A stretch of 64,000 nt of DNA, from contig NC_070561.1 in assembly GCF_026914185.1 (NCBI RefSeq), positions 62,001 to 126,000 on the forward strand, given 5' to 3'. Shown piece by piece: positions 23,212 through 35,212 of the stretch. Origin of the DNA: Puccinia triticina (Eukaryota > Basidiomycota > Pucciniomycetes > Pucciniales > Pucciniaceae). The first letter of the stretch is position 1; each line of letters begins with the position of its first letter. The notes under the pieces were generated by a model, which did not search any database, had not been told where the DNA came from, and saw only the letters and a list, made by a program, of their open reading frames with translations. Made by a program: the position numbers and the translations under genes.

Positions 23212-23592
23212 TGAAGCGGGGCTCTTCAGATGACAGAGGCTCAGCGGGAGGGGCGCGCGCACAGATGAGGAAAACTAGCTATGTCTAGGATTCCGACTAA
23301 AAAAAGGAACTGGGGAAAAACCCCTACAACTGAAGAGAGGCCACTTTATATAGTGGCCTCAAGAATGAAACAACAACACGTGACTACCCTGAATACAGGG
23401 GTACAAGAAAGAGTCTACAGCCGTACAGGACAACCCCTGCAGCTGTAGCAAGAAGAAAGAAAGGAGGCGCTTTAGCCTAACTCCGGCACTAGTCCGAACT
23501 AGGCGAGGAAGGCGGGTGCCTCCTGTATCTCGCCTCCTGTATCTCGCCTCCAGAACGGGGGGTACCCGTCTGGTATCTGTAGCCCGGCTACA
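23212..23592 (-). repeat. Gypsy-1 5' LTR (381 bp)
   Basis: It matches the 17154 copy but carries a tandem 14-bp repeat (TCCTGTATCTCGCC twice), and differs at TTTATATAG and CTCAAG. A TATA-like TATATAGTGG is present. Confidence 0.93.
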
Positions 23593-25469
23593 CAGGCCAG
23601 CGTTCTGTCTGCCCAGGTGGAGGGCCCTCGCAACACGTTGTGGTGTTCAGGTGGTTGCAAAGGATTTCAGCAACCAGGGTTTTTTTCACCTGGTGTCATA
23701 TGCGAGCTGGGAGATACTTAAAGGGCTGGGGTGAAGCTGTTTGTCCCCCCAGGGGATCTGGTTTCGTCCCACCCCCTCCCTGAAGGCCCCCTATTTCACT
23801 TGAGTAGGCCCCTTCTTGATTTGAAAAAACAAAAATTCTAATCTTGAACAAAAATTTAAACTTCAAACTCACACAAAACAAAAAATATGACCACAATCAA
23901 AACACACAAAAAAATAAAATAAACTCAAACAAAACCAAAGATTTACACTTAAAAAAACAACTCTAAACTCAAACAAAAAAACAAACTTGAACTTTTTAAA
24001 CTTAAAAAACACAAATACCAAACTTTTTATTTTTTGGCCTGCAATTTCAATGAAATGCAGCATGAACCCATGAAGTCAGTTTCTGTGAAACTGTGGTTTT
24101 AATAAACTTGGATGTACACAAAGGAGTAGGAAGAGAGGGTTACTTTAAGTGGGTGACCCCCCTTAATTTATGGTGAGGAATTTGATTCTGCAATAATGAT
24201 TTACTAATTATTATTATTTACAATGTTATGGCAGTCTTTTGGATACTTGATGTATCTCTAAGGCTGACAGAGTGTCCTGGTTGTTAGACTTCAGGAAGTG
24301 GCCTAAGCCTTGTCAAAATATTCTGAACCACCATAGATTCATCATAGTATTGATTTCCTCATAAATTTATTCACTTGTAGTCTACAGATATAGCAGTACA
24401 CCACAGGTTGCAGTCTACTGGGTGCCAACATAATGAATTGCATTTTCCTGACCTCCCCAAACCCACCCAAATTTTTGGGTGACCAACCTGATGTCTCATA
24501 TGTTGGTGTATCTTCCAACAGCGGCCTACAGAAGGGCAGCTATTGGCATATCTTCTGACAGCAGCCCTGCAAAATGCCTGCCGCTGGTGTATCTTGCAAC
24601 AGCAGGCCTGTGCAAGTATAGCTGTTGGCTGGCAATCCCCTGCTGGGGCTAAAGCACAGCTACCATGGGTGTTGAACCCAGAAATCTGACAAACAATCAA
24701 CCCCAGGGGCCCAGCAACAGCCACTGTGCTGATTTCCATTATGGGAATATTGCTGTTTGATCTATATAGCCACCAATGCATTGCACATTGTAGTATCCTT
24801 GCCAATCATGATGCTATTTTTTCTCAACATGTTCTCTCATTTCAACTTTTTTTTTCTAAAAATTTGATCTTGTGTAGGCTCTTTCATACAGCAAAAGAGA
24901 TACATCTAGGTGGTTTGGTCAAGCAAAAAGTACTGATTAGCTTGGCCAATTTTTTTTCCAACCTGGATGGCAAACCAATCATGACTGAGGCTCAATGCGG
25001 CTCCAACCAGCTGGTGGCATTGGCTTGCTCAGTTATACAAGCCTTTTTCTGCTGCCGATTCCTGTTGGAATTGGGTTTGACATGCAATCAAGCCAACAGA
25101 GTCAATTAGGCATGCCAAAACCAATTACACCGTTGGCCTGCTCACCAAGGCCAAATGGGGTTGGCTGGGAAACCCATGCCATTTAATTGACCCAGCTGTC
25201 ATGCTGAAAAAATGTTCCAGCTTGGCATGCAGGTCGGATTGGTCAGACCTGTTGATGTTTCACTTCTTGAGGGGAATGATGAGAGGCAATGAGAGGGGAG
25301 TGAACAAGGAGCTTGATGATTGGAGGGCACTGGTGGATCTGGCTTTGTTGTGCTCTGACTCGATGACTTGATTACACGTCCGAGGAGCGGACTTAGAACA
25401 CACAACTAGAGAGCCCCCCAGCAAGATTCAAAGGGGGCCTAGACACAATGACATGACAACAAGACAGAA
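23593..25469. other. Non-coding stretch with A-rich tract
   Basis: No gene is recognisable. From about 23820 to 24030 the plus strand is strongly A-rich with repeated AAAACA/AAACTT words. From about 24490 to 24640 short words such as GTATCTT.CAACAGCAG recur irregularly. The rest shows nothing. Confidence 0.4.
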
Positions 25470-25625
25470 CAGGAGGACCACTTGGTCAGACAGAACAGGA
25501 AGAGGACACATGGCCAGACAGCACAGGAGGGATGAAAGACCACATGGTTGGACAGGACAGGAAAAAGGCCACATGGCCAGACAGGATAGGAAAAAGGCCA
25601 CATGGCCAGACAGGACATGAAGAAG
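25470..25625. repeat. Minisatellite, unit about 29-33 bp, five copies
   Basis: The unit CCACATGGCCAGACAGGA plus GGAAAAAGG-type spacer repeats about five times with variation, ending just before the solo LTR at 25685. Open frames across it are artefacts. Confidence 0.8.
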
Positions 25626-25684
25626 ACAGTGAGCGGACAGGCTCTTATTCTGACAAGACCAATGTAGTTCTGACCCATTGCCGG

Positions 25685-27185
25685 TGTGGTGCTCCATTGG
25701 CGTGACAATGCCAAAAGCACATTGCAGAGGTATTGAGACAGCATAGATACAGCTATCATTCATTATAAGAGGAGGAAGTTATATATAATACAAGCAGTGT
25801 ATGTGTTGATGGGAGGAATGGATTCATTACAGATACAGACAGATGGATGAGGGATAGTGTTAGCACAGACGGAACGGCAGACTAGGATCATGTAGGATGG
25901 ACGGCGTGATCAGGGATGGAATGGAGGACCATGACTAGGTAGGATGGCAGGGAGGTGGAAGGATGTTATCAATAGAAGAGGTGGAAGGTATTGGGAGCAC
26001 ATGTCTCAACCAGGAATGGAAGGGAGGATGGTGTGGTGTATCAAGTAAGGCAGTGTTATAAGGGTATATTACTTGTGTAAGGGTATATTATCTTTATAAG
26101 GGTGGTATATTACTTTATAAGGGTCTAGGATTCAGTATGATGGGATATGGATGTAAGTATTAATTAGGGAGGAGGAAGAAGGAAGGATGGAGCAAGGTGG
26201 GAGGAGAGGCTTTGACCCCCAATATTCTGGATGGAAGAAGGCAACAGCTGGACATGCAGGCATATGGTAGGTTACGGAAGGTTGTTTGGGTCACCTAACA
26301 ACACATGATATCATGCAGTGCAGCATATGCAGGCAGATAAGGTGTTCAAGGAGCCTGCCTGCAGAATCAATTACATCATTCTTTGGCAGGCAGTGCAACA
26401 CATGCATATCTTGCTGTGCAACTGATATCCCCTGCAGAAAATAGCCCTCACAAGGAGTTCCCCTGGAGCTAAATTCCCTCACCCTTCAATATATAAGGAG
26501 GCCTCTTTCCCCCCCTCATCAGATCTTTTCCCCATCAGCCTACAGAGGTTTGGTCACAGTGGTTAGTTTAGTTACAGTGGTAGTTTAGTGGTATTTTAGT
26601 GGTAGTGGTAGTGGTAGTGGTAGTGTTAAGTTTGAGTCAGTAGTAGTAGTAGTAGTCAGGAGCTCTAGTAGTAATTAAAGTGCCTTATCAAGAGATTGTT
26701 AAGGAAGAGATTATTACCAACTTCATCAACAACAATTATAACAAGTAGTAGTAGTGTAGTAGCAACCAGGAGCTCTAGTATTGATTAAAGTGCCTTATCA
26801 AGAGATTGCTTAAGGAAGAGATCATTACCAACCTTCTCATCAACAACCCAACATCAACAACAATTGTATTTTACATAATTGATCCCACTGGATTACATTA
26901 TCCCTCCAGCATCAGAAGTTGTAACAGATCTGCAAGAATAGTGATTTGAGGAATCTAGGTCTGATAGAGATTACTATACAAAAGTAAGATCTATCTTGGA
27001 ATCAGCCACATCTTTATAAATATTGATTACAAGACTCTTAGTTATTTGCATAGTACCATTAGAGGGGCAGGTCTTTCAAACCACCCGTAAGTTGTAATAG
27101 CCTTTCAACCTATTAGCAATTTATTTCCCCCTCAGAGGATATTTTCACCAAATAAACATTTAAGTGTCCCACAAGAGTCCCTACA
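25685..27185 (+). mobile_element. Solo LTR, 1501 bp, related to the nested Gypsy
   Basis: It starts TGTGGTGCTCC, ends CCCTACA, and is flanked by CCGG on both sides (25681-25684 and 27186-27189). It shares ordered blocks with the LTRs of the Gypsy at 36874: TATATAAGGAGGCC, GATCTAGGTCTGATAGAGA-like sequence, AGAGGGGCAGGTCTTTCAA and TTTCCCCCTCA near the end. It has no internal domain. Inside are GTA/GTG microsatellite runs (about 26565-26660) and a tandem duplication of about 100 bp (CAGGAGCTCTAGTA at about 26658 and 26767). It is a diverged member of the same LTR family. Confidence 0.85.
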
Positions 27186-27417
27186 CCGGTGTTGAACCGT
27201 CTGCGCCATGAAATGCAGGGTGAACAGGTCATGCCAGACCTGTTCCTGACCCTGCAGCTGATTCAAAATAAATTGAGTGGTGCATAAACTTTACATTTGG
27301 GGGTATGGCCGGGAACACTTGAATCCTGAATATTTATATGGATCAAATTTTTGTTTCCTTTTAACCAGTTCAATGAGAAAGGGTTCCTCCATTTCCTAAG
27401 TCAGTTACAACACTCAT

Positions 27418-28447
27418 GAAGTCTGGATTGAGAAAGACTCTTCAACTTCATCACATCTTTTTGAGAATGGGTAAACCATAAAATTTATGACACATGTTGT
27501 ATCCTTTTCAACAGCTGTTATGACCAAGCCTGCCTCCAGTTTTGAGGTTACAAACATTTGATGAAATCCAATTGAAAAATAACTCTCTGACTTGATCAGA
27601 TTTGCTGGAAAACTTAAATCCCAATCCAAATCAACCCTTTTTTTTTCCTTTTCAGTCTTATCAGAGGGTGTTCCCCTGTTTCCAATATCTCTTACAGCCC
27701 TGGTGAAGTCTAGATCAAGAACAAACTCTTCAACTTCATCCCACCTTTTGAATCATGAGCTACATACATATTTTGCTTCCTTTTGAAACAGCTATATGAG
27801 CAAGCCTTCCTCCATTTTAAAACATAATCACACCACATTTGATCACGTCTGGATTGAGAAATAGCTCTCTAACTTCATCACACTTATTGAGAACAAATCT
27901 TTATCAACTACCTATTTTCCTTTTATATGAGCAACAGGGAAACTGATACAATAAATGTATTGTATCTGTGTTGGTGATACACAGTTTTCCAAAACTGTGT
28001 ATTGTATTGGAAGCTAAATATGTCAAAATACAATACACATGTATTTTCGCCAATACCCAGTGAAATACACTGTATTGGGCAGTGATCTGATACACTTTTC
28101 AAAAATAATGTGTATTGCATTGGAAAACAGATACACAAAACATATGTGCCTTTCAATAGGATACCACACAATACACAATACATGTGAAGTATCAGTTCCA
28201 CTGTTGATATGAGAGAGCGCTTCTCCATTTCAAATTTCACTTCAGAACATATGAAGTCCGGATCAAGAAAAAACTCTTGCTCTCCTCTACATTTTTTGGG
28301 AGATAGTCCTCAGTTGTATCAAACCTTTGTTTACTGCATTAAATAGTATTAAGATAAAGTGTTCCTTGATTTTGGACATAATTTTCAGCACTCATGAAGT
28401 CTGAATCAAGAAATAACTCTCTGACATCTCTCCTCAAATCCAAAATT
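27418..28447. repeat. Degenerate satellite, monomer about 143 bp
   Basis: A phrase of the form GAAGTCTGGATTGAGAAA..ACTCTTCAACTTCATC recurs at about 27418, 27560, 27703, 27845, 28252 and 28397. Spacing is 142, 143, 142, 407 and 145 bp. The long gap contains a 253-bp MITE (27943-28195), which explains it. Copies differ at many sites, so the array is old. No coding capacity. Confidence 0.8.
27943..28195. mobile_element. MITE with ACAATACA subterminal repeats, 253 bp
   Basis: The ends are inverted: CTGATAC...ATGTATTGT on the left matches GTATCAG at the right in reverse complement. The inside is filled with AATACA/TGTATT words. It interrupts the 143-bp satellite. A clean target duplication was not found. 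Confidence 0.65.
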
Positions 28448-28529
28448 TTGCAGGGAAATCTAAGATTTGGAACTCTGGACCACTTCAGGGAGCTTTGGGG
28501 ACCTTGTACAGGACCCTGGCAAGCCCTAA

Positions 28530-29338
28530 GGCCCCGTTTGGCGCCAATATAATTGGTGAAATAATCACGGGTGAAATAATCTGTGACATTTTGATTATTT
28601 CACCCAAAATAAAATGTAATTCAACATATTGCTGGCGTCTGTCAGTACATCGAAATAAACCCAGCCAGCCAACCACCCACCTCTTGATCAACCAAGAAAG
28701 CAAATGGATGAACTCGCCCTCTACTCAATGACCACCCACCCAGTCATCAAGTGGCTATAGCCTATGACCCACCTCACCCACTTGATGACCCAGTTGGCCA
28801 TTGAGTGGATGTATTGTAGTCCACCCGATGAACAGGACGGTCATTGAGTGGACTTATATCCACTCCATGGCCCGGTCAGTCATTGAGTGGAGTATGTTCC
28901 ACTCAACAACCAACCGGGTCACTGAGTGGATACCTACTCCACTTGATGACCAACCGGGCCATCAAGTGGAGTATTTATCCACTCGATGACCAACCGGGCT
29001 ATTGAGTGGATAAGTCCATTTGATGACCCAGTTGGTCATCGAGCAAGTGAAGTGTTGTATCCACTTGATGACCGACCGGGCCATTGAGTGGATATATAAG
29101 TCCACTCAATGACCAACTGTTGGTCATCGAGTGGAGTGTTTTATCCACTCAATGAGGTTGGGAGTTGCAAGGGGTGGGTCTGATTTAGCTGCCAATATAT
29201 TGGCATGTAGGAACTGTAATTTGTAATTATTTCATATTTTGGATATATTGGTTTGCCAAACACCATCAGCATTTTACCGATATAATTGTGAAATATTTGT
29301 GAAATATGTTGCTGATTATATCAGTGCCAAACGGGGCC
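28530..29338. mobile_element. TIR element (PIF/Harbinger-like), 809 bp, with internal satellite
   Basis: The ends are inverted repeats GGCCCCGTTTGGC, continuing with partial matches (CNNATATAAT). Flanking bases are TAA on the left and TAT on the right, close to the 3-bp TWA duplication of PIF/Harbinger elements but not identical. Nothing coding lies within. The centre (about 28730-29155) is a hairpin satellite. Superfamily assignment is from terminus style only. Confidence 0.7.
28730..29155. repeat. Hairpin satellite inside the TIR element
   Basis: Units of about 35-50 bp have the form ATCCACTCGATGACC...GGGCCATTGAGTGGA, again interrupted palindromes. They share the CTCGATGACC core with the array at 16139-17096 but differ in spacers. 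Confidence 0.85.
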
Positions 29339-29340
29339 TA

Positions 29341-29668
29341 TAGGGAGGTGTTGAAAAAGTCTGGATTTTGGCAAAATCCATACCCGGGGACCCCACGGGG
29401 ACTGTTCTTTTTTGGCAAATATATACCTTTTCAAGAGTATGCTTGGCCTAAAATCCCCTAATTATAATTAAGGTGGGATCCTGGAGGAAATATTGGGGCC
29501 GGGGCCTGAACCATAGATTTTATCAGTTTTGATCCGTTTTGCATACCCAAAACGGGCTATTCCAAGAGTACCTTTTGGGCAAAATTCTTCAGTTCATACC
29601 TCTTTCAAGAGTATGACTTTGGGCTTTTTGCCCATATTTTGCCCTGCATCTTTCAACACCCCCCTCTA
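29341..29668. mobile_element. Possible MITE, 328 bp
   Basis: The left end TAGGGAGGTGTTGAAA and right end TTTCAACACCCCCCTCTA are inverted with small differences. Inside, ACCTTTTCAAGAGTATG-like words recur. It abuts the right end of the TIR element at 29338. A target duplication is not convincing. Confidence 0.45.
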
Positions 29669-30090
29669 TTGGAGGACTTCCCGTTGAGTCTGGTAGCCTC
29701 CCAGATCTCAATTTACACACCCAAATCCTTAATTTTTGACAAAAAGGGAAATGTTGTCCTAGCCCTACAGTTCATTACTTTCATGTGCACTGGTTGAGTT
29801 TTTGATAGGTGTCTTAATTTAAGATTTAGAGAGGCATCTAGAGCTCTCTAAATGATGACGGGAAGTCATCCATTACGGGTCCTCTCCTTACGTAAAATCT
29901 AAAATCTGAAGGCTCAGATCTGGCTTTCCAGATCAACAGGAAGTCCTTCAACTCTGATTGGTAAGAATTCTGTACTGGCCATCGAGGCGAGCGGCCAACC
30001 AAGTGTGGTGTGGGAGGGTGGGGGTGTGCTTGGTGGTGTGTTGTGTAGGGTGCCGATATGACCCCAAATTTACACCCCCAAGGGCCAAGG
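29669..30090. other. Left flank of the nested block
   Basis: No gene is recognised. This DNA was contiguous with position 57539 onward before the hAT insertion, as shown by the shared 8-mer at both flanks. Confidence 0.5.
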
Positions 30091-30459
30091 GATATGGGTA
30101 GGGATGAAACCAGGTCGGGTTCGGGTCGGAAAACAGTGCCCAAACCCGACCCGGGTATAATTGCGGGTCAGGGCGGGTCGGGTCGGATTCAGGTTAGCAC
30201 TGCCCGAACCCGACCCTGCTTGTGATGAAGTCGGGTCCGGGTAGGGGCGGGTCGGGTAGCGGGTCAGGATTCGGGTCAAGCCATATTTATGGCTTATTTC
30301 CATGCCAACAGCTCATGGAAATCATTCAATCAATCTCATTCTTATTTAGTAATTCTGTCTTATTTATTCAATGTAATTCTGTATATATAACACGATATCA
30401 ATATTTTTTCAATGAATGTGAAAGAGGTTGGATAAAAAAACATCAGAACTTATACTATA

Positions 30460-32803
30460 TCAGTCGGAGTCAAGCTCAGATTCTTTGGGCTGTTGGTCAG
30501 AGAGGCCCTCGTTGGTTCTAATCCAATCTTGCCCGCAGACAAGGGCTTCGAGTGTTTCGGGATTCAGCCGATTTCTAGAGGGGCTGAGCACTCTTCCCCC
30601 AGTTGAGAAGGCTGACTCGGATGCTATTGATGTCATCGGTGCTATTAAGAAGTACCTCGCCAGTTTTGAAAGGGTTGGGAATCGGACTGCGTTCGTTTTC
30701 CACCAATCGAGGATATCGAACGACGGAGTATCGACGGCAACCGTGCCTTCTTGCAGATAGAGATCAAGTTCTGCCGTAGCCGTGACTGTTGGTACAGTCT
30801 TTGTCATCTTGCTTGCAAGGTACTCCTTGAAGCGACTTTCCTCGATGTCTTCAAACGTATTTTTAGAATCTAAAGTTGTACTATTGTTGATCAATTGAGA
30901 GCCTTGAGAGGCATTCAAAGTGTTTGATTTTGGTTTTGCGTTGGAGGCGAACTTGTTGAACAAGGCGTAGAGTCGTTTTGTTATGCCATCGATTTTTTTC
31001 GGAACTTCACATTTGTCTGTGTCCGAATCACAGTTTTCGAGGAGCAGAAACTCAATGAGCGAAAGCTTGTATCGCGGATCGAAGACGAGGAAGATTGCGG
31101 CCAACTCTTCAGGGTTTTTCCAATATTTGTCGTACTTTTCTTGCATCTGTTCCACTAGATCGCAAAGTTCAGTCGGTCCGGATTGAAGAACATCGTTCAG
31201 CTTCTTTTTTATTCTAACTATATTCACATAAAGCATGTGGGCTGTTGGACAATGAGTCATGCACAGCTTCAATGTTGCTGCGGGTTTGAGAATAAACAAT
31301 TGAAAATGAGTACATTATTCAAATGGATAGAGTAAATAAAATGAATATGTCAACTAACCAGTGTTGAATATTGAAAGAAAATCTTTCATTGCCGTGATCT
31401 CCTCCCACTCTTCGGCAGCAGGACAGTTGTTATAGTTCGCATCTTGCAGGGCTAGATTCTCAAAGGCCTCTTGGTACGGTATAGACGAATTGAGCATATG
31501 AAATGTCGAGTTCCAGCGCGTTGGCACATCGAGTACTGGCTGGGCTAGATTTCCAATATTTGTCAACTCAAGAGCCTCTTTGAATTGTCGCTTTCGGGAG
31601 GGGGTACTTCTGATATATCGGACAGAGTCTCGGATCTTGCTGATGGCGGGAGAGAGCTGATGCAAACCATCTTTGACGATCAGGTTGATGATGTGTGCGG
31701 CGCATCGCACATGGAAGAACTTCCCTTCCATTATCGGTGGGGATTGACTTTTGTCTTGAAGTAACTGTTTGACTCAAGCCACGGCAACATCGTTTGCAGC
31801 GGCGTTATCGACAGTAATAAAAGAGACTTTGTCGATAGCTTTCCATTCAACAATCGCTGAGAAGAGCTGCTCAGCGATTAGCAATCCGGTGTGAGGTGGC
31901 GGAAGTTCCTTGAACGAGATGAGTTGCTTTTTCAGAGTCCAGTCGGACAAGAGGAAATGCGCTGAGATCACCATGTAGGGGGTTTGATTTGAAGTCGTCC
32001 AGAGGTCAGTTGTTAAGGCAATTTGATTCGCTTCGACGATCTCAAGGGCAATATCGGCTTTGGTTGAGTGATACATCTCCAAGATGTCTTTCTTGACGGT
32101 TATTCGACTATAGAGTTTGAACTGAGGTTGTAAGCTCGCCACAAATTCCCTGAACAGCTTACTCTCGACCGACTTGAACGAACGTTCGTCTGTAACGACC
32201 ATCTTCGCAAGAAGATCGCGGGACTTCTGCTGAGAAAACACCCAATTGGCCGGTGTCGAATTCTTCAAGATTTGCAGCATAGTCTGCCTGCTTCGTGATT
32301 GATAAGAGGTGCATCGTTCGAGGTGTCGCCAAAGGTGTTTCGTTCCGCACGAGCTTTTGGCAGATAAAGTTTGCTGGCAGTACCGACATTGTCCTCTTTT
32401 CTCTTCACCTGTTTCAACATTCAAACAAAATAAAAATAAATAAACATTAGAATATTTTTGATTCAGAGAATAGAGAAAGTAACAACCAACCTTCCCCACT
32501 GGGTTTGAAGTGGTTCCATATCTTGCTCGTGGTTTTACGCGGTTTTTGGCCTTGAGACGAACTTTTTTCTCCGGTTTGGGAAGCTTCGTTTGCCAAGCGG
32601 GGAGCTTTTTCTTGGGATTCACGGGGCTGACTGGGGTCCAGGACTTGGATGTCGTCTTCGGCCTCACTTTCCGCAGGTGACTGGTGGTCTTGATCAATAG
32701 AGCCCTCGGTGTTGTTAGTTGCCCCGGTATCGTCTTCGGTTGAGGAGGGGACGTGCTTCTTGCGCTTGAGGGGGCGTACTTGTTGAGAGCGGGTCCTGGC
32801 CAT
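30460..32803 (-). pseudogene. hAT transposase with BED finger, one nonsense codon
   Basis: The transposase cuts and reinserts the element. I read three exons (minus): 32803-32491, 32408-31359 and 31277-30460, totalling 2181 nt and 726 residues, with GT-AG junctions in phase. The N-terminus is charged and low in complexity. A BED-type zinc finger follows (CRYCQQTLSAKSS..., about residues 112-140). The RNase H-like core includes LTTDLWTTSNQTPYM and FFHVRCAAHIINL. The C-terminal hAT dimerisation region has SIASESAFSTGGRVLSPSR. A TGA at 31776-31774 (codon about 316) stops the frame before VKQLLQDK; a CGA ancestor is likely. Otherwise the frame is intact, so decay is slight. Confidence 0.9.
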
Positions 32804-33180
32804 GGTGAAGTCGTGGGTAACGGGCCGGTAGCTGAGAGCGGCAGCCTGAGTATATGTACATATATTCAGTGCTGACGGGCCACGGCCCCGCAAACTATGA
32901 TTGGTGGCCCAGTGGGAGCGCCGGCCGCGCAATTGATGTAGTCTGGGAGCGCGGGGCCACGTGTTTTACATGGGTACCCGCCTGCTGCGCGGGTCTGTAG
33001 ACGGGTCGGCGGGTCGACCCGACAGCCAAAATGGCTGCCCGAATCCGACCCAAAAATCTGGCGGGTCTGAGGCGGGTCGGGTCAAAAATGGGTTTTTGTG
33101 ACAAAGGTCGACCCGAACCCGGCCCCAGACCCGACACGGGCCGGGTACCCGCCGGGTCGACCCGACCCACTTTCATTCAT

Positions 33181-33431
33181 GGTACGAGAGCTAAGAACTG
33201 CGAGAGTACCTAGGTCCATGAGCGTGAAGGGGAAGCGGACTGTTCTGAGGCAGACCGGGGGACAGTCAAGAATGAAAGGCCCGAGCGTCTGCCGCAGACG
33301 AAGAGCAAGTGGAAAGCTATATGAAGTCAGCACGGTCGACTTCATACTTTGTCCCACACACCAGCTCTACCAGTCCCGCTTTCACCCTATCTGATTTATT
33401 CACGCAAAGGCGACAAATAAATCAACTTTTT
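33181..33431 (+). repeat. Ngaro repeat A1
   Basis: It begins GGTACGAGAGCTAAG and matches A2 at 56912-57162 at nearly every base over 251 bp, in the same orientation. Confidence 0.92.
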
Positions 33432-33484
33432 ATTTTACTTCTAAAGACTTCTTAAATTCTTTTAAAACTTCTTCAGTATTTAGA

Positions 33485-35002
33485 ATGGTCAACCAACCAA
33501 ACGTGACAAGAGCCGCAACCGCCGCAGCGAAGAAGTCGAAATCCTCTTTGAGTGGTCGAGACGCGACTGAAGTACATAGGTTGTTAGTACCGTTGCCGGT
33601 AGTCAGCGAGGAAGGTACAGCAGGTGAGTGGAGCGAAGTACCATCAGACCTTTCGAGTTTAACTCAGGATGATTGGGAACCAGAACCAAACAACTGTGAG
33701 ATTTCTCCAGGAACAAGGAAACTGATTAGATGTTCGTTATTTATATGGCATCTTCAGATAAAGATACGGTTCTGGGAGACGTACCCGTTGAAATCCGTGA
33801 GGATCCTTTGGTGTTCGATGATGAGGAAGATAACACGAGTGGAAAGGACAAGCAAGATGCTGCTGAACCAGACTTCATAGAGTTCATGAAAGCCGTTCCA
33901 GGTTAGTATATGTATGATAAACTTCTATTCCACATTGAAGATGGGAATTGTCAATTTATACTGTTGTAGATGTTGGAAAGACTCCAATCGATCCAATATC
34001 AGTATTGTTGGAGCAAGCTTTGGCCGCCCAAGTATCGGGAAATACAGTTATGGCGAATGTTTTTCTAAAAGCTATTCGCGAATTGGATCCTAAGAAGCAA
34101 CAGAACGTCGGTGTGGCATCAGTGGAACCAGAAGAAGAGGCGAACGATGGAGGTCTAGATTATGCTGAAGGCATTGGAGCCTCACACGATAACGTCGGTT
34201 ATGCACCCTTCTTAGATGAGAATATCAAGAAGCTGCGTGGTCCACTTCCGCTTACCATTTTCAACAAAATTTGGCGAGGGAACGCGATTTCTTGGCATGT
34301 GGAGAAACGACCGAAGAATGAAGAGTCATCGGCAGTCACGAACTATAGGGTTTACCCGTTTGTGCCAGAATGGCACATGACTCATTCTCACTGGACGTTC
34401 AACCATAGAGATTTCATTCGAACTTTGATAAATGTGTATAACAATAAGAAGTTTGCTGATAAACTTTTAGAGCACAAGAAGAATGTGGATGAAATATCGG
34501 ACACCAGATGCTTTATGATTGGTTTTTGATACGATATGATCATGCGTCAGATAACGTTTTCTAGCCGAGTTAACGTCAATGGAGTCCTCAAAATCCCTGA
34601 TATTTCAAAAATTAAAGAAGATATTGTGGAGAGTTGCTACAATACTTGTCGAAATTTCGGCAAATTGAACTGGGATGAAAATTATTACGCACCGAACTAT
34701 GGTCACTGCCATATCAATCCGATGACAGGAAATCCTCGTTTGAATTTGCAAGCCAATAATTTTCACAATATGCCAGCGTCAAACAATCATCCTATAACTC
34801 AAGGGAAGCAGTTGAATCCAAATAATCATTTGAACCAATTTGCAAAATCTCAGCAATCGACCAATGATAATCATTCGTCTCAGGAGTCGAAGAAGAGAGC
34901 TAGATCGGGTTATAAAGGGTCCCATTGGGTTGACGGTTATAATGAAAGGCGATCAAACTCGAATCCTCCGGCTAGCGGTTCAGGCTCAAACAATTCCAAC
35001 AA
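33485..35002 (+). pseudogene. Ngaro ORF1, Gag-like protein, broken
   Basis: An opening segment from ATG at 33485 (basic, then acidic) runs into another frame, where ATG at 33745 (MASSDKDTVLGD) continues to about 33900. A probable intron (GTTAGT...GTAG, ending 33969) leads into a long frame from 33970 to 35002. That frame contains FNKIWRGNAISWHVEKR, EWHMTHSHWTF and, near its end, an Asn/Ser-rich tail. An in-frame TGA at 34527-34529 interrupts it between MIGF and YDMIMRQ. A donor GTAAGG at 35003 and acceptor AAG at 35212 would join it to the RT frame. I infer the Gag role from position only; no zinc knuckle is seen. Confidence 0.6.
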
Positions 35003-35212
35003 GTAAGGATTTTTATCCTGAGTTTAAGATGATTTTATGTTGTCTCTCTTTTTACGACAATATTAAATACATACAAGATGTGTTGGCTCTTAACTTTTCA
35101 TATTTTTATTTGTGTTTTTTATCACTTTTGTTTTATCTTTTCAAGGAAGATGTCCCGATTTCATTTATTTTCTTTCTGACGAACTTGTATTTTTATCAAT
35201 TTTTGTCTTAAG

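Larger units (their letters stand above)
17154..23592 (-). mobile_element. Gypsy-1, complete Ty3/Gypsy retrotransposon
   Basis: This is a complete minus-strand LTR element. LTRs lie at 17154-17520 (3') and 23212-23592 (5'). Gag comes first, then protease-RT-RNase H-integrase, the Ty3/Gypsy order. The flanks carry a 4-bp duplication CAGG (17150-17153 and 23593-23596). The primer-binding site TGGTAGCGAGAGC sits one base inside the 5' LTR (near 23198-23210). The polypurine tract AGGGAGGGGGATGT abuts the 3' LTR. The two LTRs differ by two substitutions and one 14-bp tandem duplication, so insertion was recent. The pol frame nevertheless has a nonsense codon, a YLDN active site and a solo LTR inside integrase, so this copy is inactive. 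Confidence 0.93.

Noticed and set aside
33082..33394. Short open frames over 33.1-33.4 kb and again at 56.9-57.1 kb that look like a conserved gene
   Set aside because: They are identical because they are the A1 and A2 terminal repeats of the Ngaro element.
35112..35212. Upstream start of Ngaro RT at 35112
   Set aside because: The first 34 codons are hydrophobic T-rich intron-like sequence ending in TCTTAAG. A GTAAGG donor lies at 35003, so splicing into 35213 is more likely.
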